DNA from: Paludisphaera borealis
GTDB lineage: Bacteria; Planctomycetota; Planctomycetia; Isosphaerales; Isosphaeraceae
NCBI RefSeq assembly: GCF_001956985.1
Contig: NZ_CP019082.1
Coordinates: 5,518,001-5,582,000, forward strand
DNA length: 64,000 nt
Direction of reading: 5' to 3'
A program made the translations under genes and the position numbers. Each line of letters begins with the position of its first letter. Positions within the stretch are counted from its first letter, which is position 1. The notes beneath the pieces were generated by a model that was not told the origin of the DNA, ran no database searches, and was given only the letters and a program-made list of their open reading frames with translations. Of the stretch, positions 54,167 through 63,604 are shown in pieces.

Positions 54167-56323
54167 GTGACGACGAACGGCAGGTCGTGGGACAAGGTGA
54201 AGGGTTGGCTTCAGCGTCTTCGCCCGTGGGTCGATCCCGGGTCGTATCGGCCGCTGATTCTGCTGGTCGTCGTCGCTCTCGGGGTGTTGCTGGGGCCGCT
54301 GGCGCTGGACGTCGTCTTCGCGATGGTGTTCAGCCTGCCTCCGTGGTTCCGGAAAGCGTTCGGCCAGGGGTTGGTGCTGTCGATCCTCGGGATCGGGTTG
54401 ATACGTCTGTGGAGGGTCAAACCATCGGACGCCTGGCCGATCGGTTCGATTGCGGGGGATCAACCGCCCAGATCGGCCGCTGATCGCTGGATTCCCTGGG
54501 TTTTGCGTTTGGGGGTGCTCTCGCTCGCGTACCCGATGCTGAGTAACCCCGACGGCTTCGGGTTCTCCGACTGGGATTTCGTGCTCGACAAGTTCGAGGC
54601 GTTGCGGCGGACGATCCTGGTCTGGGGGCAGTTTCCGTGGTGGAACCCCTGGTCGCGCGGTGGGTTTCCCCTGGCGTCCGAGCCCCAGATCGGCGCGATC
54701 TCGATGGCGACTCCGCTGGTGCTGGTCCTGGGGACGCCGACCGGCCTCGGCGTCTCGGCGATCCTCTGCCTGCTGCTCGCCGTCGAGGGGGCCTATCGGC
54801 TCGCCTGGCTCTGGTTTCGAGAGCCCTGGGCGGCGGCGGCCGCGGCGATCGTTTACGGTCTGAACGGGGGCGTGGTCATCGACACGTCCCTCGGATACAT
54901 CCTGGCGATGAGCTATTGCAGCGTCCCGTGGCTGGCCTACTTCGCCTTTCGGATCGGCCGGAGGTTCTCCGACGGTCTCTGGCTGGGCTTCTGGATGGCC
55001 TTCGTGGTGCTGAACGGCATCCAGTACATGAGCCTTTACGCCGCCCCGCTGACGACCGCGATCTGGCTCCGCGCCTTCCGGGTCCAGCCGTCGGAGCGTC
55101 GCAAGGCTCTGCTGCTTCACACGGCGGCGGCGGTCGGTGTGTTCTTACTGATGTGCGGCTGGCGGCTGAGCACTATCCTCTTGATCTTGCTCGATGACAA
55201 GCGCGAGCGCGTCACGTACTGGAACGAGACGCCGCTCACCCTTTTCCACTACCTGATCCATCGCCCGTCGCCCCACTGGACGGGCGACTTCAACGCGGCG
55301 CTCGGCACCGTCTTCGGCGAACTCACCTGCTATGTCGGGCCGGTCGTCCTCGCTCTCGTCGTCGTGAGTCTGGCGTTCGGCTGGCGGTGGTGGCACACGC
55401 TGGCGCTCGCCTGCTTCTGGCTCGCGATCGGCTCGTTGAAATGGTATCAGCCGAGCGCCTGGCTGATGGACTGGCCGTTCATCGGGTCGGCCCACGTGGT
55501 CACCCGCTGGCGGTTCCTGGGGATGCTGGGGCTCGGCCTGGCGGTCGGCAGCGTCGTGGCCCGATGGCGCGGCTCACGGCGATGGGCGGTTCGCGCTCTG
55601 GCCGCATCACTCGTCGGCGTCGTCGCCGTGGACTTCCTCGTTCTGGGCCATCAGCAATTCCCGCTGGCGTTCAGCGTTCGGCCCGATCCCGAGTTGTTCC
55701 CTGGGCCGCCGGTCCCGGAGATCGTGAACGTCAAGAGCGGCCTTGGCTACCCGTGCTCTCTGAGAGGGTACGGCGTGATCCAGGGATATGAGCCGATGCT
55801 GAGCTATTACCGCAACGCGCCGACGCTTCGCTTGGCTCGCGAAGACCCGGAGTATCGCGGCGAAGCCTGGACCGATCGCGGAACGGTCGAGCCGATCTTC
55901 TGGAGCCCGAACCGTCTGATCTTCCAGGTCGAACCGGGCGAGACGGTTCACGTCAATCAAAACCCCAGCTCCTGGTGGTGGGCCAACGGCCGACCCGCAT
56001 TTCCGGGCCGCCGCTGCGCCGAACTGCTCGTGCCGTTCATCGCGACGGCCGACGCTCAAGGACGGCTCGTGCTGGAGATCCGCCCTCGCGGCTTGTCGTT
56101 TGGAATCGGGCTTCACGTCGCGGGGGCGATCCTCATCGGTTTGGCGTGGATGCTGCTCCGTTTACGGCCCGAGCGATCCGATGTCCTCCCCCGGATGACG
56201 GGTCGTCGAGCTTCTCAAGCAAAGACGCCCCGACTCCCAACCTGGATCAGGCGGGGAGTCGGGGCGTCGTTTGAGCTTGGGAATTTACGATGGGGGAGGC
56301 GTGTCAGTACGAGTCGGAACTGA
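54167..56323 (+). CDS. Large polytopic membrane protein (YfhO-like)
   Basis: A 718-residue protein with a GTG start and GGGAGGG upstream. About 12 hydrophobic segments are visible. WGQFPWWNPWSRGGFPLASEPQ, followed by AAAAAIVYGLNGGVVIDTSLGY, resembles YfhO/GT-C-type proteins, in which P-x-WNP-x-x-x-GG-P-x-x-x-x is conserved. The soluble C-terminal part (about 540-690) may bind a glycan acceptor. The last ~20 residues are encoded across a strong hairpin (56223-56269) and the frame runs 20 bases into the 3' end of the converging DUF1559 gene, so the true C-terminus could differ if a frameshift is present. Confidence 0.7.
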   Translation: MTTNGRSWDKVKGWLQRLRPWVDPGSYRPLILLVVVALGVLLGPLALDVVFAMVFSLPPWFRKAFGQGLVLSILGIGLIRLWRVKPSDAWPIGSIAGDQPPRSAADRWIPWVLRLGVLSLAYPMLSNPDGFGFSDWDFVLDKFEALRRTILVWGQFPWWNPWSRGGFPLASEPQIGAISMATPLVLVLGTPTGLGVSAILCLLLAVEGAYRLAWLWFREPWAAAAAAIVYGLNGGVVIDTSLGYILAMSYCSVPWLAYFAFRIGRRFSDGLWLGFWMAFVVLNGIQYMSLYAAPLTTAIWLRAFRVQPSERRKALLLHTAAAVGVFLLMCGWRLSTILLILLDDKRERVTYWNETPLTLFHYLIHRPSPHWTGDFNAALGTVFGELTCYVGPVVLALVVVSLAFGWRWWHTLALACFWLAIGSLKWYQPSAWLMDWPFIGSAHVVTRWRFLGMLGLGLAVGSVVARWRGSRRWAVRALAASLVGVVAVDFLVLGHQQFPLAFSVRPDPELFPGPPVPEIVNVKSGLGYPCSLRGYGVIQGYEPMLSYYRNAPTLRLAREDPEYRGEAWTDRGTVEPIFWSPNRLIFQVEPGETVHVNQNPSSWWWANGRPAFPGRRCAELLVPFIATADAQGRLVLEIRPRGLSFGIGLHVAGAILIGLAWMLLRLRPERSDVLPRMTGRRASQAKTPRLPTWIRRGVGASFELGNLRWGRRVSTSRN
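56223..56269. terminator. Strong hairpin near converging gene ends, inside the YfhO-like coding end
   Basis: Arms ACGCCCCGACTCCC and GGGAGTCGGGGCGT separated by about 18 bases. The stem is GC-rich and is followed by CGTTTGAGCTT on the plus strand and by an A-rich/T-rich flank on the minus strand. It sits 35 bases from the 3' end of the DUF1559 gene, which it may terminate, while lying inside the coding sequence of the plus-strand gene. Confidence 0.65.
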
Positions 56324-57329
56324 CGACCTCACCGCCGCTGACGCTGCCGAGTGAACGCCAGGTGTCGCCGTTGATGCTGCTCTTGATGAAGTGGACCGAG
56401 CCGTCGCCGAAGAGGACGTTGACGCCGCCGGGGTGGTAGCTGCGCGAGATGATCGCCGCATAGGTGGGGCCGCCGGCCTTCTCGCCCTTGCTGATCAGGT
56501 CGACCTCGGCCGAGTTGGCATTGGGGCCCCCCTGGACGACCTTGTTCGGCGGCCAAGCCGTTGTAAAGCCGGTCTCCGTCGAGGCGCCGTCGACCCACTC
56601 GGCGTGCCCGGTCGTCTTGTAGGTGCAAGCCCCGGAGAGGTATTCCGGCACGGCCGCGTAGGGGTCGGCGGCCGGCGAGGGCATGGAGCCGGGCTCAAGG
56701 ACCGTCGACAGCGAGCAACTGGTCAGAAATCCCTGGTACGTCTTGACTTCGGAAGAGATCAGCGTGTTGCTCAGGCCGTCGGTGAATTCGGCCAAGCGAC
56801 GGCTTCGATTCGGGCTGAACGCGCCTCGACTCGGAGCCGAGCCGACGCCGCCGAAGACGTACCAATCGCCCACGTTCACGTTGTAATTCAGGACCCCGTA
56901 CTGAGCCGTGGCCGTCGGCTTCGGCTGGGGCTTGATCTCGCTCGGGCAGATGAACCCGGCAATCGTCATCTGCGGCACCGTCGTGTTGGCCGGCTGCGAG
57001 TAAGACAGCGTGAAATTGATCAGGTTGAACGCATTCTCCTGCTCGATGAACGGGAGCAAGCGAGCCTGAGCGCTCCAGCCGTTCGACCAGAACCCCGTCC
57101 CGGTCTTGGTCGTGGCCACGACCACCGACATCGGCAGGACGCTCTGGCTGCTCTCGTAATTGGCGAGCGCCAGCCCGAGCTGCTTCAGGTTGTTCGTGCA
57201 CTGAATCCGCCTCGCCGCCTCACGAGCCGCCTGCACCGCCGGCAACAGCAGCGCGATCAAGACGGCGATGATGGCGATCACCACAAGCAGTTCGATCAGC
57301 GTGAAACCTCGTGTACGCGCTCGTTGCAT
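56304..57329 (-). CDS. DUF1559 protein with type IV prepilin-like N-terminus
   Basis: About 341 residues from the ATG at 57329 (GGGGAG 13 bases upstream); an ATG at 57350 would add seven. [21 protein letters not shown] is the prepilin-like leader, followed by LLLPAVQAAREAARRIQCTNNLKQLGLALANYE and, near the C-terminus, SRSYHPGGVNVLFGDGSVHF, the two DUF1559 hallmarks. It shares this plan with the 36052-37029 protein, but the middle is divergent. No small lipoprotein follows directly. Its end overlaps the converging YfhO-like gene by 20 bases. The promoter region at 57360-57430 is AT-rich, with the near-palindrome GAGACTCAGTCTC at 57410-57422. Confidence 0.92.
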   Translation of the reverse strand: MQRARTRGFTLIELLVVIAIIAVLIALLLPAVQAAREAARRIQCTNNLKQLGLALANYESSQSVLPMSVVVATTKTGTGFWSNGWSAQARLLPFIEQENAFNLINFTLSYSQPANTTVPQMTIAGFICPSEIKPQPKPTATAQYGVLNYNVNVGDWYVFGGVGSAPSRGAFSPNRSRRLAEFTDGLSNTLISSEVKTYQGFLTSCSLSTVLEPGSMPSPAADPYAAVPEYLSGACTYKTTGHAEWVDGASTETGFTTAWPPNKVVQGGPNANSAEVDLISKGEKAGGPTYAAIISRSYHPGGVNVLFGDGSVHFIKSSINGDTWRSLGSVSGGEVVSSDSY

Positions 57330-57534
57330 GGCTGGCTTGAAGCTCCCCATCGAAGAAGAATCCCAACTCGGGGCCAGATTTCATTAAGATTTCTTAGTCT
57401 ATTGGAATTGAGACTCAGTCTCAGGTTCAGAGAAGTCTGGCAGACATGAATCTCTGTGTCAAGTGGTCAGCATTGAAGGATCGCTAAGGTGAAGGGCGGG
57501 CCGCGGGGCAGATTTGGGGAGAGGTTTCGCCGCT

Positions 57535-58950
57535 CTACCAGCCTTTGAGATACTCTCGAAGCCGCATTACGGCCTCGGGCTCCATGGCTGGACCGTACGT
57601 CTCCAGAGCGGTCGAGATACGACGGAGGTTCTCCGGCGACGGCGGGGTGAAAGAGCGATTGAATCGCGCGAACCAGTCCGCGATGAGCCGATGCGCTCGC
57701 GCCGCGATCTCCGGATCATCGTCGGAGCACGCTCGGATGAGATAGGGGAGTCGTTCCCATTTCCCCAGTCCGGCCAGCAAGCCCAGGGAATGGCGGCGCG
57801 CATGGGAACGGCGATCCCGTTCGAACACCTGCCAGAGCCGTTCCGGGGCGATCAAGCGGAGCCGCCCTCGGAGGGCGTCCTTGGCCGCGCGGCTGACGTT
57901 CGGCCGGTCGTCCTCAAGGGCTCGGAGCAAGTCGTCGATGTGGGAATCGCCATCGAGCCGGCCCAGGGCTCGGGCGGCGGCGCGGCGGATCTTCGTGTTG
58001 GGTTGAGACAGCCACGGCTCGACCAGTTTGGCGTCCTCGCGGGTTCCCGTCTCTCCGAGGCCGGCGAGGGCGGAGGAGAGGTTCTTCAGGCGGCCTTCGT
58101 AAACTGCCGCGCGATAGAACGACCGGGCGTCGAATCCGCCGGACTTCGCCAGGTGGTAGCGGGCGATCTCCCGGATCGAGACGTGCGGGTCGAGCAGCGA
58201 GGCCCTGAGGACGGGCTCGACATGCTCGGGCGACATCTCAACCAGCCCGACGAGAGCCTGCCGGCGCACCGGCATGAACCGATCGCGCGCCATCACGGCC
58301 GTCAGGTCGAGATAGTCCTCAAGGCCGAGCGTCGAACCGGCCGTCCGGGCCGCCCAGAGGCGGACGCTCGGGTCGTCGTCCCGGATCGCTTGTCCGAGAA
58401 ACTCCAGCCGAGGGATGTCGGCCGTCTCGATCGCCAGGCGGAAGCAGAGCCGCCGGACGGCCCGGTCGGCGGAAGTAAGACCCTCCAGCAGGGCCGGGCG
58501 AGACTCCGGGGCCCGAAGCTGATCAAGGACGGCGGCGACGAACGGCGCGTGGTCGTGCCGGCCGCAATCGGCGAGCCGGATCACGAGCGGGAGGTTGCGG
58601 ACGAAATGCCCGGCGTATTCGGGACGGAGCCGCGCCTGGAGGGCGGCGAGGGCCGCCTCACGCACCGGAGAGACCCAGTCGTTGACGCAAACGAGCAGGA
58701 ACGGGACTTCGGAGCCGTCGGTGCTTTTCGCCAGCCGTCGCACGGCTGCCTCTCGGACGTGGCCGTTGCGGCTCATGCTGGCGACGTCCGGCGAGTCCAG
58801 AGCAATCCGGTCGGTCGCGAACGGTTGATACAAGTTCTCGGAAATCGGAGCGTTTGAAACACGACGACCGAAGATGAAATACTCCGCCACGCTTAGGAGA
58901 AGGCGTTGGAAGATCGAAAGTGGGTCGGGCGGCGAGGTGTAAGCGTTCAC
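57535..58950 (-). CDS. HEAT-repeat protein
   Basis: About 471 residues from the GTG at 58950 (GAGG nine bases upstream); an upstream frame extension to 59025 is also open. Residues ~70-440 are repeated ~30-residue helical pairs with DxxxxVRxxAxxAL-type cores (SPVREAALAALQARL, DPSVRLWAARTAGSTLG, MPVRRQALVGLVEMS, NTKIRRAAARALGRLDG, RPNVSRAAKDALRGR), typical of HEAT repeats. No catalytic domain is visible. These proteins act as protein-protein scaffolds or phycobilin-lyase-like proteins; no cofactor motif was seen. Its role here is unknown. Confidence 0.82.
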   Translation of the reverse strand: MNAYTSPPDPLSIFQRLLLSVAEYFIFGRRVSNAPISENLYQPFATDRIALDSPDVASMSRNGHVREAAVRRLAKSTDGSEVPFLLVCVNDWVSPVREAALAALQARLRPEYAGHFVRNLPLVIRLADCGRHDHAPFVAAVLDQLRAPESRPALLEGLTSADRAVRRLCFRLAIETADIPRLEFLGQAIRDDDPSVRLWAARTAGSTLGLEDYLDLTAVMARDRFMPVRRQALVGLVEMSPEHVEPVLRASLLDPHVSIREIARYHLAKSGGFDARSFYRAAVYEGRLKNLSSALAGLGETGTREDAKLVEPWLSQPNTKIRRAAARALGRLDGDSHIDDLLRALEDDRPNVSRAAKDALRGRLRLIAPERLWQVFERDRRSHARRHSLGLLAGLGKWERLPYLIRACSDDDPEIAARAHRLIADWFARFNRSFTPPSPENLRRISTALETYGPAMEPEAVMRLREYLKGW

Positions 58951-59106
58951 AGGAGCAATCCTCTCGCTCGATGGCGCACGGGTGATGCGGTTCGTTCGTT
59001 GGCAGCCTCGGTCTCTCCCGGTCACCTCGTGAGCGAGGGGGGGGCGGGGCGACCTCCATCGGGTTCGAGGCCGAAATCGAGCATCGGGTTCGCGGCTTCC
59101 GACAGA

Positions 59107-59637
59107 TCAGCGAATCTCATCGGGTTCGATCCCCCATTCCTCTCGAACGAACTCCGGGACCTTCCGGAAGCTCGCCCGGCCGTCGGCCCACCGGATCGTC
59201 TCGGGCCGTCTCGCGACCTCGGTGCAGAGAAGGCTGGGATGGGGCGTGATCCCGACCCGGCCCAGGTCGAGTCGGTCGGAGTCCCAGCAAGTCTGGATCG
59301 TGACGTCGGGATGCGTGCGCTCGTGAGTATGGCCGGCGCAGGCTCGGTGCAGCAGGTGGAAAGCGTGGTCGGGCAGTTCGAAGAGCCGGCCTCGGAGCGT
59401 TCGGGCGAACTCGGCGGCGCGAGGACCGTGGTCCGGGTCGTGCCCCTCGTTGACCCGCCGGGAGTCGTGGAGCACGGCGAACAGCCGAACCACCTCGACT
59501 TCGGCGCCCGTCTCCCCGGCCAGGTGGAGTCCGTTCTCGTACACCCTCGCCCAGTGTGCGACGCCGTGGTCGCCGTCCCATGGTAGGGCGTATTCTTCGA
59601 GGACGGCGCGGAGGATCAGGGGGATGTTCGTCGCCAT
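59107..59637 (-). CDS. HD-domain hydrolase
   Basis: A 176-residue protein from the ATG at 59637. DHGVAHWARVYENGLHLA and FAVLHDSRRVNEGHDPDHG show the HD phosphohydrolase ligands (His, His-Asp) and a second H-D-P-D-H motif that supplies further metal ligands; CWDSDRLDLGRVGI is the final conserved Asp region. Members hydrolyse phosphate esters of nucleotides; the substrate is not readable. It runs divergently from the cupin gene; between them is a 240-base spacer with a possible gene remnant at its right end. Confidence 0.85.
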   Translation of the reverse strand: MATNIPLILRAVLEEYALPWDGDHGVAHWARVYENGLHLAGETGAEVEVVRLFAVLHDSRRVNEGHDPDHGPRAAEFARTLRGRLFELPDHAFHLLHRACAGHTHERTHPDVTIQTCWDSDRLDLGRVGITPHPSLLCTEVARRPETIRWADGRASFRKVPEFVREEWGIEPDEIR

Positions 59638-59699
59638 CGTGCTCCGATCAGGCTTCACGCCGGCTCTCGGGCCAGGGGTTGGAACGGTCCGCGATTTCC

Positions 59700-59879
59700 C
59701 ATAGTTTATCACTACGGCGGCGCGAGATCTCCGATCGGAACCCGCTCGTCTCCGTCGGGTCGGCGGTTGGCCCGCGCCGGGCGGAGCGCCTGCCGAGGGT
59801 GATTCAGGAGGAAGCGTTTCGGAAGGGCCTGATCCCCTACATCCCAGAAGACCGGGCGGGCGATCCCGCCGAGGAGTAG
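59700..59879 (+). other. Possible 3' remnant of a gene upstream of the cupin gene
   Basis: A frame ending at TAG 59877-59879 reads ERLPRVIQEEAFRKGLIPYI and ends DRAGDPAEE, which looks protein-like and stops only two bases before the cupin GTG. However, no proper start codon lies upstream in that frame within the spacer, so it is either the end of a lost gene or a chance frame. No family was recognised. Confidence 0.3.
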
Positions 59880-59881
59880 CC

Positions 59882-60211
59882 GTGAACGGTCTCACGAACC
59901 TGTTCGCCGAGATTCCCGCCGAGCCGCCCGAGGAACTGTTGCAGACGCTCCTTCACGCGCCGGGAGTTCGCATCGAGCGGATCGTCTCATTCGGCCACGC
60001 TTCGCCCGAAGGGTTCTGGTACGATCAGGAGACGGCCGAATGGGTGCTGTTGCTGACCGGTGGGGCCAGGCTGAGATTCGAAGGGGAGGAGCCGATCGAC
60101 CTGCGGTCGGGCGCGTTCGTCAACATCCCCGCCCACACGCGACACCGGGTCGAGTGGACCGACCCGAGCCAGCCGACGGTCTGGCTGGCGATCCATTACG
60201 ATTCGACGTGA
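59882..60211 (+). CDS. Small cupin-domain protein
   Basis: A 109-residue protein with a GTG start and GAGGAG about seven bases upstream. It is a single cupin barrel: EGFWYDQETAEWVLLLTGGA contains the first cupin motif (with Asp/Gln/Glu in place of the usual His pair), RLRFEGEEPIDLRSGAFVNI the linking strand, and IPAHTRHRVEWTD the second motif with His residues. Such stand-alone cupins often act as sugar- or metal-binding enzymes of unknown substrate. The next gene starts about 105 bases later. Confidence 0.85.
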   Translation: MNGLTNLFAEIPAEPPEELLQTLLHAPGVRIERIVSFGHASPEGFWYDQETAEWVLLLTGGARLRFEGEEPIDLRSGAFVNIPAHTRHRVEWTDPSQPTVWLAIHYDST

Positions 60212-60315
60212 CGACGCCGACCGGTCGGCGATTCACCTCGGAGACGGGCGCTGTTCGGGTTCCTGGACGGGGCGTTGAAGAAGCGACGGCGAAGCGGAAC
60301 GGAAGGAGCTCGAGA

Positions 60316-60654
60316 TTGACCGTGCCGTTTTACGACACTCTGGAGGCCGAACCCGTCGACGACCTCTCCTGTCTCGTCGAGGTCGTGCGCATCTACGGTT
60401 TCGACTGGGGCCGCTTCGACGAGGACAATTGGCGGGAACTCTCCCGCGTCTATGAATCCCTCCCCGGGGATGTGCGCCTCCACGCCATGCCATGGTGGTT
60501 CGGCGACGACGAGGACGTCCCACCCTTCCTGTCGGCGTCCGTGGAACCCCCCGGCTTGCAGGTCTACGGCGTCCTTCCGGAGGCCGACTGGTGGGCGTGG
60601 GACGAACAGTTCCGATCGCGGGCCGCGACGCTCCCATGCCGCAGCTTCAATTAG
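60316..60654 (+). CDS. Small acidic protein of unknown function
   Basis: A 112-residue protein; the TTG at 60316 is chosen because GGAAGGAG (60301-60308) lies seven bases upstream. The composition is strongly acidic and aromatic-rich (VRIYGFDWGRFDEDNWRELS, AMPWWFGDDEDVPPFLSA, LPEADWWAWDEQFRS), suggesting a compact cytoplasmic domain, perhaps of the SMI1/KNR4 kind that serves as an immunity or interaction module. No family could be confirmed. It may be co-transcribed with the cupin gene. Confidence 0.5.
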   Translation: MTVPFYDTLEAEPVDDLSCLVEVVRIYGFDWGRFDEDNWRELSRVYESLPGDVRLHAMPWWFGDDEDVPPFLSASVEPPGLQVYGVLPEADWWAWDEQFRSRAATLPCRSFN

Positions 60655-61148
60655 CGAGGCGAGACGCCCGACGACACTCCGAGAGAAACCGGACTTGTGG
60701 AACGTGACGCCGGGCAGTGCAACGCCGCTCCAACGGCTGGCCCGTGTCGCGCGTTTCGCCGCGTCGACACCCTTTCGACCGGGACGGGGTCCTTCGGCGA
60801 GGCTCGAGTGAACGAGTCTTCGATCGCTCTGGAAAAAAACTTCGGAAGCGGTGTCGAATTCGCCTTACGGTGGCAAACTAGATACACGAAATCGACTTGC
60901 GATCGTCATCGCTCTCGACCTCATCAGATGTCCGATCTGCACCTTTGCCTGAAATCTACTTGGCCACTCCCGTCTCGAAGTCGAGGTTCGGATGAGCCCG
61001 CCTTCTTGAGTCGTCGTGAGTGAATCATGAACGAGTTCCGACTTAAGCGTTCGAGATGAGAGCGAGCATCGCCTTTCGACTGATGGACCGATTACCTTCG
61101 ACGTCGGAAACTCCGGGGCGAAGGTCCTCCTCATCGAGACTGCGGAAC
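60655..61148. other. Spacer of about 500 bases upstream of the sigma factor operon
   Basis: No gene or known repeat was identified. Around 60825-60910 the DNA is AT-richer, which may mark the promoter of the sigma factor operon. Confidence 0.45.
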
Positions 61149-61706
61149 ATGCCTCATGCCACGGATCTCAACGCCACGATCGACGAAGTACTCCGTGGCG
61201 ACAAAGACTCGTTTCGAAAGATCATTCGCGATTTCAGCTTGTTCTTGCGGAGCTTCATCGCGGCTCACGTCCACCAGATGGACGTCGTCGACGACCTAGC
61301 ACAGGACGTCTTCATCGCGGCGTTCCGGAACCTGCATGAGTTCCGTCGCGACGAGGACTTCGGGGCCTGGCTTAGGGGGATCGCCCGGAACAAGGTCTAC
61401 GAGTACTTCCGCAACTCGTCGCGTCGCCACAAGGCGATGGAACGATTCCATGAGGAGGTTTCTCGGCTGATCGAGTCGAAGTTTGAGGAAGTGGTCTCCA
61501 ACGATCGCTCGGAGTCGATCGAGGTGCTTTTGCAGTGCATCGGGCGACTTCCCGATCGGATGCGCCGGGTCGTGCGATCCGGGCTCGACGGGCACAAGCC
61601 CGTCGAACTCGCCGGCGAGCTTGGTACGACGGTGGGCGCGGTCTATCGCCTTCAGTATCGGGCGAACCATTTGCTGCGAACCTGCATGCAGAAGGCGTTG
61701 GAATAA
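61149..61706 (+). CDS. RNA polymerase sigma factor of the planctomycete/verrucomicrobial group
   Basis: A 185-residue protein. Region 2: FRKIIRDFSLFLRSFIAAHVHQ, DDLAQDVFIAAFRNLHEFRR and WLRGIARNKVYEYFRNSSRR; region 4: CIGRLPDRMRRVVRSGLDGH and AGELGTTVGAVYRLQYRANHLLR. This matches the sigma-70 subgroup typical of Rhodopirellula- and Verrucomicrobium-type bacteria, whose gene is directly followed by a FecR-domain membrane protein, as here (the stop TAA overlaps the next ATG by one base). The start ATG at 61149 is internal to a longer frame; upstream residues lack similarity. Confidence 0.9.
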   Translation: MPHATDLNATIDEVLRGDKDSFRKIIRDFSLFLRSFIAAHVHQMDVVDDLAQDVFIAAFRNLHEFRRDEDFGAWLRGIARNKVYEYFRNSSRRHKAMERFHEEVSRLIESKFEEVVSNDRSESIEVLLQCIGRLPDRMRRVVRSGLDGHKPVELAGELGTTVGAVYRLQYRANHLLRTCMQKALE

Positions 61707-63421
61707 TGGACCAAGATCTGATCGATCTGCTCTCGGCCTGGCGAGGAGCGGAACTCGCGACGTCCCGAGTCGAGGAACTGCTTTCGCGGCTCCGACAGGA
61801 CGAGGAGCTCTTGCGGTCGTTCGTCCATGAGATTCGCATGCTGGGCATGCTCAAGGCCGTCCAGACCGTGGAGCCCAGGTGGCTCTCGCTTCAGGAGGAG
61901 TTGGGATGGGGAACGGACGAGGGCCGATTCGACGACGACCACGAAGACGAGATCATGCGGCGCGTCGGGGGCTCCGGATTCAGCCGGGGCCCCAGGCCCC
62001 GTCCGAGGTGGACGGGGGCCGCGGTACTTACCGCGCTGCTCCTCGCGCTGGCGATCTTTCGGTGGACGAATTGGCGAGTTGAGACTGCCGACCACCCGCC
62101 CGGCCTTTCCTCGACGCTGCAATCCAAAGGCGTCGAGGCCGACGACGTATTGGCGATCGTATTGAAGCTCGACGAGGTGCAGTGGGAGGCGATGAGCGAG
62201 CCCGGCTTGAACGAGGGTGCCGTTCTGTCGTCGGGGCGATTCTCGATTCGCTCTGGTCACGCGGTCCTCTCCTTCTTGAACGGCGTGACGTTGACGCTCG
62301 AGGGACCTGCAGACATTGATCTGGTGTCGATCGACAGGGTCTACTGCCGCCGGGGCAAATTGCGAGCCAGGGTGCCCGAAAGCGCCAAGGGGTTCGTCGT
62401 CGTCTCCGCCGGATCGGCCGTGATCGATCTCGGCACCGAATTCGCGCTCAACGTCGAGGCCGACGGCAAATCCAAGGTCAGGGTCTTCGAAGGCGAGGCG
62501 GAAGCCGGAGTGATCGGCCCGAAGGGCTATCCTCGCCGCATTCAACGCATCGAGAAGAGCAAGGAATTCGAGCTCGATCCCGGCGCCGGAAGGATTGCGG
62601 AGGCGGTCGCGGATGTCGAGGGCTTCGCCACCCCTCCGAAACTGATGGCCCCTGGATTGCGATTGGATCCGACTTACCCCTCGGCGGTGCTTCGGTCGAA
62701 GCCCAAGAGCTATTGGCGATTTCAAGCCTTGGTCGACGGCGGCGTTCCAAACGAAGTCGTGGGCGAAAGGCCCCTCGTCGTTCACGGCCCGATCACCGTG
62801 TCGGGAGGCTCCCAGGGCGACGGATACGCCGTTTTCAAGGCCGGCCATCCGGAGCAGTTCCTGTCCACCGTCGGCCTCTGGAGGTTCGACAGCGAGCCGG
62901 GGTGCGCGGTAGAACTCTGGTTCATGGCCGACCAGATCCGCCATGCCTCGCTCTTTGGACTTCGCCCGACGACGGAGGACCTCGCGCAGGCGAGTCAGAA
63001 GCGATATGTTCACGCCTTGCTCCTTGAGCTCACCGCGTATGAACGCTATTCCTTGAACAAACCGGCGTCGATCCGCTTCTTGCGACGGTGGCCGCTCAAC
63101 GACAACGTGGGGACCGACCTCTTCTCCGACAAGCTCTACATTCCTTGGCGCTGGCATCATGTCGTCGCGCAAACGAACGGCGCGAGCATGGACCTCTACG
63201 TCGACGGGGTGAAGAGCCATTCCGCCCCCGTGGAAGGAGGGCCCTCCAATCTGCTTTGCGAGTTGGCCGTAGGGCGGCTCACGTCGGAGCCCTCGGCGCC
63301 GAAGGGCAGCCGATCGTTCGTCGGCCGGCTGGACGAACTGGCCGTCTACGATCGGCCGCTGACTTCCCAGGAGATTCGTCTCCATTACGAATTGGCCAAA
63401 CCCGAACTCCCCGCGGAATGA
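61706..63421 (+). CDS. FecR-domain and LamG-domain membrane protein (anti-sigma partner)
   Basis: A 571-residue protein whose ATG overlaps the sigma factor stop (TAATG). Architecture: a cytoplasmic N-terminal part (residues 1-100, probably sigma-binding); a transmembrane helix WTGAAVLTALLLALAIFRW (about 104-122); a FecR domain (about 170-270; SGRFSIRSGHAVLSFLNGVT, GKLRARVPESAKGFVVVSAG, DLGTEFALNVEADGKSKVRV); and a C-terminal LamG/concanavalin-like domain (about 330-567; WHHVVAQTNGASMDLYVDGV). It is typical of planctomycete surface-signalling systems: the exterior LamG would bind a polysaccharide and control the sigma factor (inference). Confidence 0.9.
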   Translation: MDQDLIDLLSAWRGAELATSRVEELLSRLRQDEELLRSFVHEIRMLGMLKAVQTVEPRWLSLQEELGWGTDEGRFDDDHEDEIMRRVGGSGFSRGPRPRPRWTGAAVLTALLLALAIFRWTNWRVETADHPPGLSSTLQSKGVEADDVLAIVLKLDEVQWEAMSEPGLNEGAVLSSGRFSIRSGHAVLSFLNGVTLTLEGPADIDLVSIDRVYCRRGKLRARVPESAKGFVVVSAGSAVIDLGTEFALNVEADGKSKVRVFEGEAEAGVIGPKGYPRRIQRIEKSKEFELDPGAGRIAEAVADVEGFATPPKLMAPGLRLDPTYPSAVLRSKPKSYWRFQALVDGGVPNEVVGERPLVVHGPITVSGGSQGDGYAVFKAGHPEQFLSTVGLWRFDSEPGCAVELWFMADQIRHASLFGLRPTTEDLAQASQKRYVHALLLELTAYERYSLNKPASIRFLRRWPLNDNVGTDLFSDKLYIPWRWHHVVAQTNGASMDLYVDGVKSHSAPVEGGPSNLLCELAVGRLTSEPSAPKGSRSFVGRLDELAVYDRPLTSQEIRLHYELAKPELPAE

Positions 63422-63604
63422 ACGGGGCGAGCCTCCAACTCCGTCGTCGATGCGAATCCTCCGAATCAATTCGGTGGCAATGGTGTGCGAGTTATAGGTT
63501 TATGTTCATGATGCCGCCGGTCAGTTCGGAATCAGCGGTGGTGTCCGAAACGCTGGTGGAAGCGGGAGCCCTCGAAGGGCTCCATGCCGGGAGGAGATTT
63601 ATCG

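Noticed and set aside
52853-55120. Minus-strand open frame of 755 codons
   Set aside because: Covers the NTase-HD and YfhO-like genes in antisense; no domain or plausible start context.
60697-61023. Plus-strand open frame of 108 codons before the sigma factor gene
   Set aside because: No ribosome-binding site, atypical composition and no recognisable family; treated as spacer.
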